DNA from: Megaleporinus macrocephalus
Lineage: Eukaryota > Chordata > Actinopteri > Characiformes > Anostomidae
DNA length: 64,000 nucleotides
Assembly: GCA_021613375.1 (NCBI GenBank)
Contig: CM038725.1
Location: forward strand, 15,995,175 to 16,059,174
Direction of reading: 5' to 3'
The first letter of the stretch is position 1. The number at the start of each line of letters is the position of its first letter. The notes beneath the pieces are model-generated. The model was not told the origin of the DNA, did no database searches, and saw only the letters and a list, made by a program, of their open reading frames with translations. Both the position numbers and the translations under genes were made by a program. This document shows, piece after piece, positions 36,550-47,494 of the stretch.

Positions 36550-37100
36550 TGCGCTAGCCTTGGTTCTGAGCTACATCACACATTATAACACGGATCTCCT
36601 CCATAATGAATGAGACTCTTCCAGCATTGGCAGGTTCTGATGCTGCTGAAGGTTGAGTGCACTTTGACAACGTAACGAGGGGCAAAAAGCAAGCAAACTT
36701 AATAGAATTCTAATCTCATTAGCTTGTAACATAAGCATGTCTAAACGCAACTGCTAATCCAGGGTGCACTATCACCAGCAAATATGAGCATAATCCCATG
36801 AAGAGGACAGGGAGAGGAGAATGTAATTTAATTGCGGTTGATCTGTAGGTCAATTAGCTTGGTATAATCTCTTTGCATGTAAGGTATAAGGCTTTAATAT
36901 TTAGTACCACCTCCTTTCTATTTCCTCACTTCTAGCCAAGGTGCCTGTGGGGAAAAAAGAGGGGGTAAAGATGTGATGAAGGTAGATCATTTTCTTATGT
37001 ATGTTGTCATTTTTCACTTTTTTCAAACCCATTTAAAAGCACCTGCTGCCCTTTCAATACAATAACATATCTACCATATTATGTCTGAGCATCATATGAG
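36550..37100. promoter_or_regulatory. candidate conserved noncoding block
   Basis: Complex DNA with gaattctaatctcattagct (near 36705-36724), tgtaatttaattgcggttga (near 36822-36841) and ggtcaattagcttggtataa (near 36848-36867). Homeodomain-type cores are spaced within 170 bp. No coding frame was found. Inference from composition only. Confidence 0.4.
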
Positions 37101-37109
37101 TGTCCACAT

Positions 37110-37113
<4 letters not shown>

Positions 37114-37187
<74 letters not shown>
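37114..37187 (+). repeat. (AT)n microsatellite
   Basis: About 36 TA units. The apparent protein that begins at 37100 reads YIYIYI through this array and is an artefact for that part. Confidence 0.97.
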
Positions 37188-37189
37188 CT

Positions 37190-37960
37190 TCAAGAAAGGT
37201 AACTGAACTGTTGAGAACAGCTGAATCTTTTTTCCCCTCTGTCTACTGCGGCCCTAAGAAATACATCACAATCAAAGGAGGATCAAACGAAGAAAGACAG
37301 AGCAAAAGAGAAAGAGAGAGAGGGGGGAAAGGGAGGGGGTGGATGGGTGTCTTGGAGCCCCGCCAGAACGTGAAGGACCAGCTGGTCCCCGCGAGCAGCA
37401 GCTCGATCGGCCCTGGCCTCCTGATCTCTCCCCCCTCCTTCAACACTGCCAGCACCAGCCAGCACACACAGCCAGGCCTGTCTCCTCCGCTCCTGCAAGC
37501 GCTGCACAAATTAGCTGTTGAACTAATGCCACGGAACTGCACTTAGGGAGCTCCACACTGTAGCTAGCTGCTGGCCCTTCTAGTACAGCGCCTGACCCCT
37601 GCTTCGGGCTAGCAGTCGATGACAAGAGTCCCCATGACCATATCCTTAATTTTCGATTGTTAGCTCAAGTGGCCATTCAGGGCTTTTTGTCTAGAGCTTT
37701 CTATTTTATTCTATCAGCCTGGAAAAAACCAGAGGCGTTTTTCTTTTTTACTCGAGTCACACCAGATAAGGCTTAAAGAAATCCACAGCCACATGTATGT
37801 TTTTTTTCCCAATCTGAAGTTCCATCTGAAATAAAACGTGCATAGGCCGAATGCTTATACAGGTTCCTAAAGGTTTCATGGACGAAACCAGTCATTGGTT
37901 TAGAGGCTTTAATTAAACTGTAAAACTCTCGCCACACACAGTCCACAGAAAGTGGTTTGT
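37190..37960. promoter_or_regulatory. GC-richer block, candidate regulatory DNA or unrecognised exon
   Basis: The stretch 37330-37545 is GC-rich and open in two plus-strand and several minus-strand frames. One frame reads LVPASSSSIGPGLLISPP and then LSPPLLQALHKLAVELMPRN to a stop at 37544, which looks superficially protein-like, but low-complexity GC DNA often does. 37640-37800 is a further complex block (aattttcgattgttagctca near 37648-37667). I lean to noncoding regulatory DNA. Confidence 0.33.
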
Positions 37961-38499
37961 TTTATGGCATTGCTTCAAAGACCCTTTTTGGCGTGCAGTG
38001 GCAAGAAGCAGTTGCAACCATCAACAACCACTGTAGATAGATATACAATACATATTGGACCCCAGCTGCGCCAGTAGACCCAGCAGACCACCTAAAACTG
38101 TCACCCTTAGATAAACACTACTAAAAGCTTTCATCTGTGAGCAAGGGGAGAAAATCAAGCTCCACATTTGATTTAGATTTAAAACAATTAATAGGTTCTT
38201 CCTTCTATTGTGTAGTAGACAAATGAAGACTATGGGTCTGACAGGATGTGGAAAAACAGAAAAAGAAGAGTGACATTGGAAAAGTTCTCTAGGGATCTTA
38301 TATGGTATCACTCCAGTTGATCCTTTTCATCACGTTTAGTTTTACAAACGTCCTTCTATGCTAAATAACGAAGTGTAAAGAATAAACAGCATCTAACATT
38401 CTAAAACGCTTTCACCTTTTTATATTCTCCAATACAAGCTGGATACTCTCAACTGGAACAGAGCTTTATATAATGTTCGATGACAGCTACTGTACATGC
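37961..38499. other. intergenic DNA, nothing recognised
   Basis: The domain-free minus-strand frame 38021-38311 is the only open stretch. No repeat was recognised. Confidence 0.5.
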
Positions 38500-38900
38500 T
38501 AACTACCCTCCAGCAAGTGATTAAGCCCACTTCCTGCAGTGTGCCTGTGATATGTCCCATACCTTCAGCAAATGTAACAAACCGCCTGGGCTACTGAAGG
38601 TGATTCATTAGGCCCCTGTCACTGAAGTAAGTGAGGAGATGAGCAATTTGGCATTACAGACGAGCCACTCATCCAAGACGCATGATCCAAACATGCTTAT
38701 GTCATCAGAAGCACAAAGATTAATTAGGCCATCATTAGATGCTTGTCACGGAGGACTTAGCGCTGCTGAGGTTTTGTATATAGCGCTTAGCATTCACGCG
38801 GCATACCGGGTGCGTGCTGCTGTCACCATGTGCAAATTAGAATTTTTTCATCTAGGTGGTCAATGTAGAATGGTATTGTGGGCTGCTTAGACGATGAAGT
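38500..38900. promoter_or_regulatory. candidate conserved noncoding block
   Basis: Complex sequence with aagattaattaggccatcat (38717-38736) and CpG-bearing gcgcttagcattcacgcggc (38783-38802). The plus-strand frame 38639-38890 has no domain. Regulatory role is inferred. Confidence 0.4.
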
Positions 38901-39239
38901 CAAAGACCATACATTAGGAAGGGTATTGTGGAATGCTAGTGCTACAAAATCTAATCAGCATTCCAGGTTCATGTTTTGGTCCAGCTATTTTTCTTTTCAC
39001 AGTGATTCTATTATCAGCTTCATTCTTATACATGACTGAGATGCCACTATACGTGCTCATATCTGGATACTCTGACCACACTATGCAGATGTAAATGTTT
39101 ACTAATATCATTGCTGAGGTTCAAGGCAGACAGTTGTTAGGTAATTTTCACTCCAGGGTGCAGGCTGTCTCTAGTCTATCCCTTTAGGACGTAGTAGCAT
39201 AGTAATTTATTCATTTCAGGCATGTGTGTCCATATTACC
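38901..39239. other. intergenic spacer
   Basis: No feature recognised before the Tc1 relic, whose left boundary is itself uncertain. Confidence 0.45.
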
Positions 39240-40654
39240 TGAAATTGTAATATAAACACTATGGGCCCAATGCATGTATTAGATGTAGCACAAAATGTGC
39301 ACTGATGTTACCACAAAATGCATGAATACATTTCAAGATGAGGCAAGCAAGATGTGATTCAAGTGTAGACTTTCAGCTTTAATTCAAGGGGTTTAACATA
39401 AGTAATGCATTAACGTTTTAGAATTACAGCCAGGCAGGCTACAAAGTAATTGGACAGGTGACCGATAAGCAGTTTTGTGACTAGGTGTGGTCTGTTCCCT
39501 CATTATTTGGAGACAAATGAAGGTGATAAAGGTCTGGACTGATTCCAATATGCACTTGGAAGCTGTTCATGGGAACTCTAAATAGGTGTTGATTCAAGTA
39601 AAGGGGGGCATCCTTAGGTTTAAAAAACAAAACAAACCTCTCAGAGAAAAAGCATAAACTTAAGGAGTGGCGATTCCTAAAAATAAGGAATGTGCTGGCA
39701 GGCTTAGCAACACAAAAAGTCTGGAAGACAACTAAAGTGGATGATCGCAGAATTGTTTACATGGTGAAGAAATAAAACTTACTTAATATTCTAGAGGAGG
39801 TCCATCTATAATGGTTAAATCTACAATCAACAAGAACCTTCACGGATGTAAATACAGATGGTTTACCTCAAGATGGTAATCACTGGTAAAACTCAAACAC
39901 AGAAAGAACAAAAGTTTTGGAACTTTGGACAAATTATGCCAAGATTAATGTGTATGAGAGTGATGTGAAGAAAAGAGCATAGAAAAAGGAAAGGAAGGAA
40001 TCATGATCCACAGAACACCACCTCACCTGCAAAACATGGTGGAGACAGTGTTATGAAATGGGGATGTATGGCTGCTAATGGAACTGAGTCACTGGTGTTC
40101 ACTGATGTTAGTAATGGTAGGATGAATATAGTCATATGGCTGTACTGACTGCTGAGATTTAGTACTGTAAAGCTGACTGAACAGTACTCTACAGTATAGA
40201 TGACACAAACATACCGAGAAAGAAACCCACAGGCAAAAAAAAAACCCTGAACGTTCTTAAATGACTGAATCAGTCACCTGTCTTCAACCCATCTGAGCAT
40301 ATTTTTCATTTACTGTAGACATAACTCAAGCCAGAAACAGCATCTACAAACAGCATCTAAAGGAGTGGCCAAGCATCTCAAGGGTGGAAACTCAGCATTT
40401 GGTGATGCTCATGGGTTCCAGACTTCAGGGAGTCATGGACTGCACATAATCTTTGTATTTATAATTGCTCAATATGTCCAATTAACTTAAGCCTGTGAAA
40501 CAGGAGGGCAATAATACTTAAATGGCAATTGCAATATTTTATTAAACCTTTTCTACATTTCAAGCACATCCTGACTACTTAATACTTGGGTTAATTACAG
40601 GCTAAAGCCTCAATTATTTGTGACACTGTCCAAATACTTATGGACCTGACTGTA
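39240..40654 (+). mobile_element. second long Tc1/mariner relic (different family)
   Basis: The right end gacactgtccaaatacttat (40622-40641), followed by ggacctgactgta, is the terminal repeat of a common fish Tc1/mariner family whose ends read 'ccataagtatttggacagtg'. Internal wording in family order includes agactttcagctttaattca (near 39367-39386), ctcaagatggtaatcactgg (near 39868-39887), acagaacaccacctcacctg (near 40011-40030) and gcaaaacatggtggagacag (near 40030-40049). Every frame is broken and the left terminal repeat is not clear, so the start is approximate. Confidence 0.72.
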
Positions 40655-41591
40655 AATAAAGTTTCATCCACCAAAACATTGTACAAAAACTCTATTAAAA
40701 AAAAAGAAATAAAAAATAGCGCACACTGTGGCCGCACCACAGCATATTTTGGTGCGCATCTTCTCACACAGACCTCCTGAGGTCCTGAGAGCTTAAACAG
40801 TCATATTCTGATAGTAAATATTTTTGTCAGTATGTGTTTGTGGCTCGGCCTAACTGTTGTGCTGCCATCTTTTAAAGAATTCTCTTAACGGCACGTCTCC
40901 TGAAATACAAACGCCTGTTTTTAAATAGCAGAGGAAACCTGACGCAGGACTGGCACCAACTTGAGTAAATTAAGTGGAACATGTATTCAGCCACACATAT
41001 AACATGTCCTCCTACTTTCTGCACGGTTTTCCAACATTTTGCTTAGATGTCCCTCAAATGCATATCCAAAAGCAAGAGAAGCAGCTATATTTTTTTATGC
41101 AAATGGCCCATAAACTGCATGTTTAGTCATGAAAAGGTTTTTGTGCTCTGGTCAAATTAGATTTAGCTGATTTTCTAGATAAAGTAAGTTACCAAATTCT
41201 GCTCAGAGAACATATTTGATGTACTGAATTCATAATGAAATGATGAAATTAAAATTATTAAATTAAATGTACAATCAGCAATATCCTTTTATAGAAATTG
41301 TGCACTAATTTGCTGAGAAATTCCACATTTGAGTTGGTTCCCTAAAGAGGAACTTCATTTTTACATGTTGAAACATATTATGATTCGTCCTTTTATTATT
41401 GAATGCAGCTACTTTAAGGTGGCCCTACTGCACACATAAGGGTTCAATAACACAACTTCACAATCACTAAACAAGAGCTTTGCCTATAGTACATGATGTT
41501 CTAGTGCAGCAGCACATGAGCCTTTACTTTGTTTAAAAGCACTTTGTTTAAAACTTTGTTTTAAAGTTACTTTGTTTAATAGCAAGCTACA
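40655..41591. other. AT-rich spacer
   Basis: Nothing recognised. A local repetition of 'actttgtttaa' occurs three to four times between about 41527 and 41580, probably slippage. Confidence 0.5.
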
Positions 41592-41860
41592 GTCAGAGGG
41601 CTATAAAGCCCCCAGCACTGGGCTGTGGAGTAGTGGAACAGCATTCTCTGGAGTGGTGGAGTTACATCCAAAACCTTTTAGATGAGCAGGAGTGGCATTT
41701 GTGATCCAAAACTAATCACTTAACATAAGTACCTGACCTTACTAACACTGTCATGGCCAAATGCAATGAAATCCTCACAGCTATGTTCCAAAATCCGTAG
41801 CCTTCTCAGAAGAGGGGAGGCTGTTCATGCAGCAAAAAAGGGGGGAAACTGCCTATTAAT
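41592..41860 (+). mobile_element. internally deleted Tc1 derivative
   Basis: The left part (gtggagtagtggaacagcat near 41625-41644, then tctctggagtggtgga) corresponds to the middle of a Tc1 transposase gene of the same broad lineage as the element at 35075-35990. The right part (agtacctgaccttactaaca near 41729-41748, then cttctcagaagaggggaggc near 41803-41822) corresponds to its 3' coding end. The catalytic centre between them is missing. Ends are not defined. Identification is from remembered family sequence. Confidence 0.6.
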
Positions 41861-42330
41861 AGCCTTGGAAATGTCAAATGAGCAGTGCAAACCTTTAGAT
41901 GTATAAATCCCAAAACAACAGCAGAAGTAAATTAATTTCACAGAGAAAAAAAAATAGCACTAACTAAAACAGTTGTGTACTGAACTTGACTCGGCAATGT
42001 ATTTACTGAGTGTCCAATTTCAGGAAATGTGGTAGCGTGCCATGGATGATTAATACTGTGGTGAGGCAGCGAAGTAGAGAAAGAAAGGTGAAAGGAGTCA
42101 GGATCAATGAACTTATTGCGCCCTCCTTTGAAATAACCAGAGAGGTGGAAGAAAAATAATGCTGAGGAGAAAAATGGGGTCTTAGAATCAAAAGCTGTCA
42201 CATCAAGGGTCCGTACTTGGCCATAGAATTCCTTGGAAATGGTTCTTATCCACATATAAAGAGGCAGGCAGTGCGTTTGAAAGAGAAAGAAAGAGAAAAG
42301 AGGAGTAGGAGAGAGAGGAGAGGCGACGAA
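41861..42330. other. intergenic DNA, purine-rich end
   Basis: Two overlapping minus-strand frames (41938-42255, 42003-42191) have no domain. The last 60 bases form a GA-rich tract. Confidence 0.45.
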
Positions 42331-44841
42331 GGGATGCGGTGAACGCCCTGTACCGCATAACTGCCTCTTTTCTCTTCTGTGAAGGGTGGAGTTTTCAGCT
42401 CACTCAATTGACCTGTTTCCAAATAATCTACAGGAGAAAAAAAAAATGAAGATTAACTCTCCCAAAGAAGAGCAGTTTTCACAGTCTAGCACACAAAGAG
42501 AAAACTAGGACTAAAAAGATGAGAGGCTTGGCTTCATTGTGCTGGCCCACTTAAATCTTACTTCCAACTCGCTAAATGTGCTATTTGACTTGGCAAAGTG
42601 AGCTGGTATGTGTTGTAGGCCAGTGGGACGTCTAATCATGGGGATAGCGAGTCTTGCGGGCAGCCCCTTCTGTGCGGCATTAGCCTCAGCTTGTGACCTT
42701 AAGCTAAGTGGGTGGTTCAGCCCACGAGAAAATAAGCCAGAAAAAGAAAAACAGTGAATAGCATTAACCTTTTCTTGAAGTTCATGCTCGATTTTCCAAT
42801 CGCCTTCAACGCGCCGGCCCTGCACTGCGGAGAGAGAGAGAGAAAAAGTGAAAAACTGAGGAGGGGGGTGGACCGTTTGAAGAAGAGTTGGGTACTGCTA
42901 AAGGAGTTAACTTTGCTTGGCAGGGATGGCCCCGTGGAAAAGGACAGGCAAACATGGAAAGTACTTGTGTTTTCATTTGAAACATTTACAAGTGGACCTC
43001 TTAAGCGATGGCCTGGAGTTATACTGTGATATAAAATTATTGCTGTACGAGAGGCAACATTTTTAAAGCTATTTGGAAAATCAAATAAAACGGCTCAACG
43101 ATTGGCTTAAAACACCCAACCAATTTCCCCCATCTATCTTTGGTAGTGAATACAGCTTTTATGAGAGCATGTGTCAACTCATATACCTTGGAGAGAACAA
43201 ATATGATTTATTAGTCTCCGAATATAACCTCAGAGAATGATGTGACGGGGACTTAAGAACACCGCGTCCAGGCACTAAATAAAATGAACAAACTTCCTCA
43301 GAGACTGCTGTTTCTCTTCAAGTGAGCTACACTTCAGGATGTTTTCATATTCGAAAACCAAAAAGATTAAGGGGCGGGCGGGCTAACGCTAACTACGTAA
43401 GTCACTGTGTGAAAAATATCCCGGGACCTTTCCTCTACAAAAACCCTGAGAGAAACAACATGACATCAGGACAAAAAACTCCAAGAGGCGTGAATCAAAC
43501 CGCATCCTCAGCCAAAGTGGCTATTAATAATATCAAACATTTGAGGCATTTGGGAAGCAAAAGATAATTCTCACTATCCCATGACATGGGGAGGGAGAGA
43601 GAGAGAAAGAGGGGAGGAGAGAAGACAGAGGAATGACGCCAAGGTCGGGGGGGGATTCATTCCGCAGGACAGTTCTGACAAGGAACTTGACTGGCAGTGC
43701 CTCAAGGGTCAAGTCTTGGAGCGCTCAAGTTCTGGCGGCTCTTGGCAATGGCCCTCGCTGTGTGGTTTGAGGGATTTGTACGGTTTGAGGAGGGATTGTT
43801 TTACAGCCTACCTCTGTCCACAGGGACGCACAATTTCCTCCTGCCCACTAGAACACAAATGCAACCTTTTTCCTGACATTTCTGCCTTTGATCAGCGATA
43901 CGTTACTGACTAGCGCACGTAAACAAGCAATTTGTCGCAGGAATTATTGCTTCCTGAAGTTAAGAGTGAGATCGTATTGCACTCCGAGGGATTTCTCTGA
44001 AATGAGCTTCGATTATTGTACAGTTTGCTTCAGAGCTACCAAGATCATATTTGTGGAACATTAAAAGAAGCTACGGATGCATCCGGAGAAGTATCGTAAA
44101 ATAATGATTGCATTCTTCACCCACACGCCATACATGGCTCACTTCCTACATGGGAAAAGAGAAGAGTCCTGAGAATTGTACTCATCGATAAGCTGAAGAA
44201 CTGGGCGCGTTTCCCACAGAAAATGTTTAAACACTCCAGATCCTTATCCGCGATGAAAATCCTTGTGACAACTGTATCTCATCTACGTCTTATTTTACCA
44301 CGCGGTTCTTGGCACCGGTCCTCACTGAAACCCAAACAGTGTCATTATGGGTCTTTAGTGGCCTATAACAGCACATTAGTCAAAACAAATATGTAAATCT
44401 GGTAAGAACGGGAGAAGGGAAAGGCACTTCGTTGGGTTTGGAATGATGTACTCTCTGTGAAAACACGCTTCCAAAACTAATACGCATTTTCGCTTACCTT
44501 GCATGCCTTTTAAGCAGAAAACGTTATGGGCCTGTGTGAAAAAGTCACTGCTGGTTGGATGTCGGCATGTATGCAGCCGTCATGTAAAATATCTACTGAA
44601 GTTACTTTGACCTCATGGTCATTTCAGATTGAAGATACATGTACTGGTAATAAGTGGATGTTCACGTCAGCGTGAATTTAAGATAAACAATTTTGTCCTT
44701 AATGGCGTCTCTCTATGGGATATTCATTACCCAGGACTGCTTCCAGAAGTAACTCATGGAATGGCTTGTGGAAATAAAAACTTCAACACTTTCACACACA
44801 CATAACTGAAACTAGGACTTAATAAAGCACCTATGTATGGT
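42331..44841. promoter_or_regulatory. long complex region, candidate regulatory cluster
   Basis: Compositionally complex DNA with scattered CpG, GA-rich tracts near 42826-42850 and 43590-43640, and a near-palindrome tgacctcatggtca at 44608-44621 (TGACC/GGTCA everted half-sites). Frames on both strands (42511-42825 minus, 42754-43029 plus, 43322-43567 plus, 43581-43913 plus) lack domains. It includes 44114-44292, which is duplicated downstream. Regulatory function is inferred. Confidence 0.35.
44114..44292 (+). repeat. first piece of the recent duplication (source copy)
   Basis: These 179 bases recur at 47492-47670 with no difference that I could find by eye, at an offset of 3378. The match begins at tcttcaccc and ends at acgtctta. 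The three leading bases tct are shared by both sides of the downstream junction. Confidence 0.93.
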
Positions 44842-45555
44842 CAGAAACTATACTGAGATTTATTAAAAAGAAACATCTGAAAATCAACGTATGACAACTG
44901 TTACTAGCCAGCCTACTTTACTCAGTTTATTCTATTTTTTGGTTTTAAATTAAAAAATATTCTCAACTCATCTGAGAACACCAGCTACCCTTTACACTGC
45001 AGGAACATTAGATTTGTGGTAAAATTACATTTAAGAACTTATAAACTTATCATTTCAGAGTAATCAAAGAAAAATGTAACCTGTCTATATATTCTATCTA
45101 TATTTCACTGCACTTTGTCTTATTACTAAAGTTGGCTGCTTCTGTTGTGTAGCAACTGAATTTTGTACTGTAATTTGGATTACATTTACAAAAAGTGTAA
45201 TGTGGGTAATGTGTGTAATTTGGAATAAGTGAAATGGCAATAAAGCTGAGTTGCATTCATATGAGTACAAATAAGTGTGAGTAAAGTCACAATATTTGAA
45301 TAAAATGTATAGCTACGCAATATGTATCACAATATTTTAAACAGTATTAAATTGGAAAACACAAATGTGGCTCTGCAATGTGTTGAGCTGCTAGTGAGCA
45401 ATGGGGGGCTGGGGTAAAAGGGCAAAAGTGTTGTGAAAAGTGTCCACAATTGTAGATGTGCTGGAATAAAATGAAAAGCACAATTACAGCTTTCTGCATA
45501 TAAAAAGTTTTGAAAATCTCCATTTGCATTTAAATGTGCTTAAGCAGAAACTACA
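44842..45555 (+). repeat. older repeat copy E1
   Basis: Matches 47154-47494 continued at 49255-49790 (copy E2) with scattered substitutions and indels. Shared landmarks are ctgagatttattaaaaagaa, accagctaccctttacactg, gcaacaaagct-type wording around the ataaagctgagt motif, and gaaaatctccatttgcattt. E1 lacks about 80 bp present in E2 after actcagttt. No terminal inverted repeats are evident, so it may be an old segmental duplication or an unnamed interspersed repeat. In E1 the sequence aacctgtctatatattct is uninterrupted, which helps to date the later insertion in E2. Confidence 0.85.
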
Positions 45556-45908
45556 CAAGTTTTAGAGAAAAAGTATGAAGCCCACAGTATCTTTACATAT
45601 ATTAAGTGTAAATGACATCCACTACATAGCAATCCAATATCATAATTATTAAAATCATTATAATCCAATATTATAATGTTATAATCAGGCAGAAATCAGA
45701 TACACCCAAGTACAGCATCTTTTATGTCACAATGTTATGTAACAGTGTTCCATACATTGTTAGAAAGCAAGTGAGCAAGTCTATTTGAGATTACATTTTG
45801 ATGCAATATAGCACTGATTTATGCATGTTGTTTGCATAATGCTACGCTAGTGGCTTTAAGTTTCAATTACTTGTTAGCAATATTAGTCTCGTAGCTTCAA
45901 TGCAAATC
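45556..45908. other. AT-rich spacer between E1 and the duplicated block
   Basis: Ordinary AT-rich DNA. It is absent from the downstream copy because the second copy joins 44292 directly to about 45909. Confidence 0.55.
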
Positions 45909-47494
45909 TAAACAAGCAAATTTCAGACATCAAGCACATCCTGGCTCATCATCTAAATTTGGAAGTGGAAAAATGAGCAAATTAGATTTTTCGCCAAACT
46001 CTCAGTTTAAGAGGCCATTAAGTTGTTGGATTTCTAGACGTTATCTGGAATGTTGGATTGATGCTTTTTCTTTTCTTTTAACTATATAAGTCCTTCTTTA
46101 AACAATCAGTGCAAAGCTTGAGAATCGAGAACGTCACTTTATCCATGTGTTCACATTAGCAGGTGATAGATGAGCTGTTATTTCCTATGAAATAGGTGAC
46201 CTGTAGCTGCAACTGAACTCAAATAAACAAGTGACAAGTTGAATTAGAGTTTTGTGAATGAAGTATGAAATCTAAATGACTGGTTGTTCAAGGACCAGCT
46301 TTTACCCAACAAACCTATTGTTCATATGAACAGTTCATCCCTTTTATTGGCACTGTCATATAGAATATTTAAAAGACAATTAAAATTATAAAAACTTGTA
46401 AACTTGTAGATCATATCTTAAACAAAATCATTACCAAGCACTGTGCAAAAGTCAGAGTCTACTCTTAATTTATTTCATTTATATTTAAACAACCAAAAAT
46501 GATATTTCTTTCGCCTTGCTTGTGCAAGTCTGTATTATATATCTATATTTTACTTAGAAAAATTGCTTTACAATGAATAGCATATACTTTATAGCTGTTG
46601 ACTAAATGGATGGTGGTCTCTGACTTTTCCACAATACTCTTCTACAGTTTGGTGTGTACAGCCACATGCAGAGCTGATTACACCCACAAGAGCCAAACTG
46701 GAGATGACATTAATGGCTTACCGCTTCATAAGGGGAATGAACAGTAGGTTTTAAAAAATAAAGTGCATTCGCTCAGAACATGCAGTTTAGTATGCACAAT
46801 CATGTATACCATTCACCTCGTGCTGTTCAGAGCTAGTCCTGGCACAGCTGTGGTGCTGTTTGAGGGATTACTGATCAGGTCTACAAACTGCGCTAATAAC
46901 ATCTACTGATTTCAGCAGTCCAGACAGTGGCGCTCTGGTAAGTCAATGCAGCTGGAGTGTAGGAGTCAAGTCCACAGGCTGTAGTATGGAGGTGGGATGA
47001 CAACCTGTCTCAGTTCAAACACACTCTCTCTAGCAGTTTCGCGCCACATATGCATTCGTCTGCCTTGTACTGGGAGGAGTGTTTTGGAATGGAGAAGGAG
47101 AAAAGCTAGACTGCTGCCTTTAATACTTATAGGAACTACACAAATTTATTTCTACAGAAATTACTGAGATTTATTAAAAAGAAACATCTGAATATCAATG
47201 TATGACACTTGTTACTAGCCAGCCTACTTTACTCAGTTTGTATAATCTAAGAACAGTAACTCACAGTAAACAGATAACAGATTCAGGAACAGATTAACTT
47301 ATTGTCAGTGTGAAAACTTTAACTCTATTTTTTGTTTTTAATGAAAAATATTCTCTACTCATCTGAGAACACCAGCTACCCTTTACACTGCAGGAACATT
47401 TGATTTGTGGTCAAATCTATTTATACATTACATTTAAGAACTTCCTTTATAAACGTATCATTTCAGAGTAATCAAAGAAAAATGTAACCTGTCT
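45909..47494 (+). repeat. second piece of the recent duplication (source copy)
   Basis: These 1586 bases recur at 47669-49254 at a constant offset of 1760. Every line compared by eye was identical. It contains a MITE at 46439-46637 and the first half of the older repeat E2. Confidence 0.95.
46439..46637. mobile_element. Tc1/mariner-type MITE
   Basis: The left end cactgtgcaaaagtcagagt (46439-46458) and the right end tctctgacttttccacaata (46618-46637) are imperfect inverted repeats of the 'actgtgcaaaagtc' type common in fish. The roughly 200 bp interior has no coding frame. Confidence 0.65.

Noticed and set aside
37100..37186. Start of a 148-codon frame reading YIYIYI repeats
   Set aside because: It is the translation of an (AT)n microsatellite. 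The same applies to frames at 13049-13243, 51729-51920 and 59820-60068, and to VCVCVC frames at 54836-55214 over the CA array.
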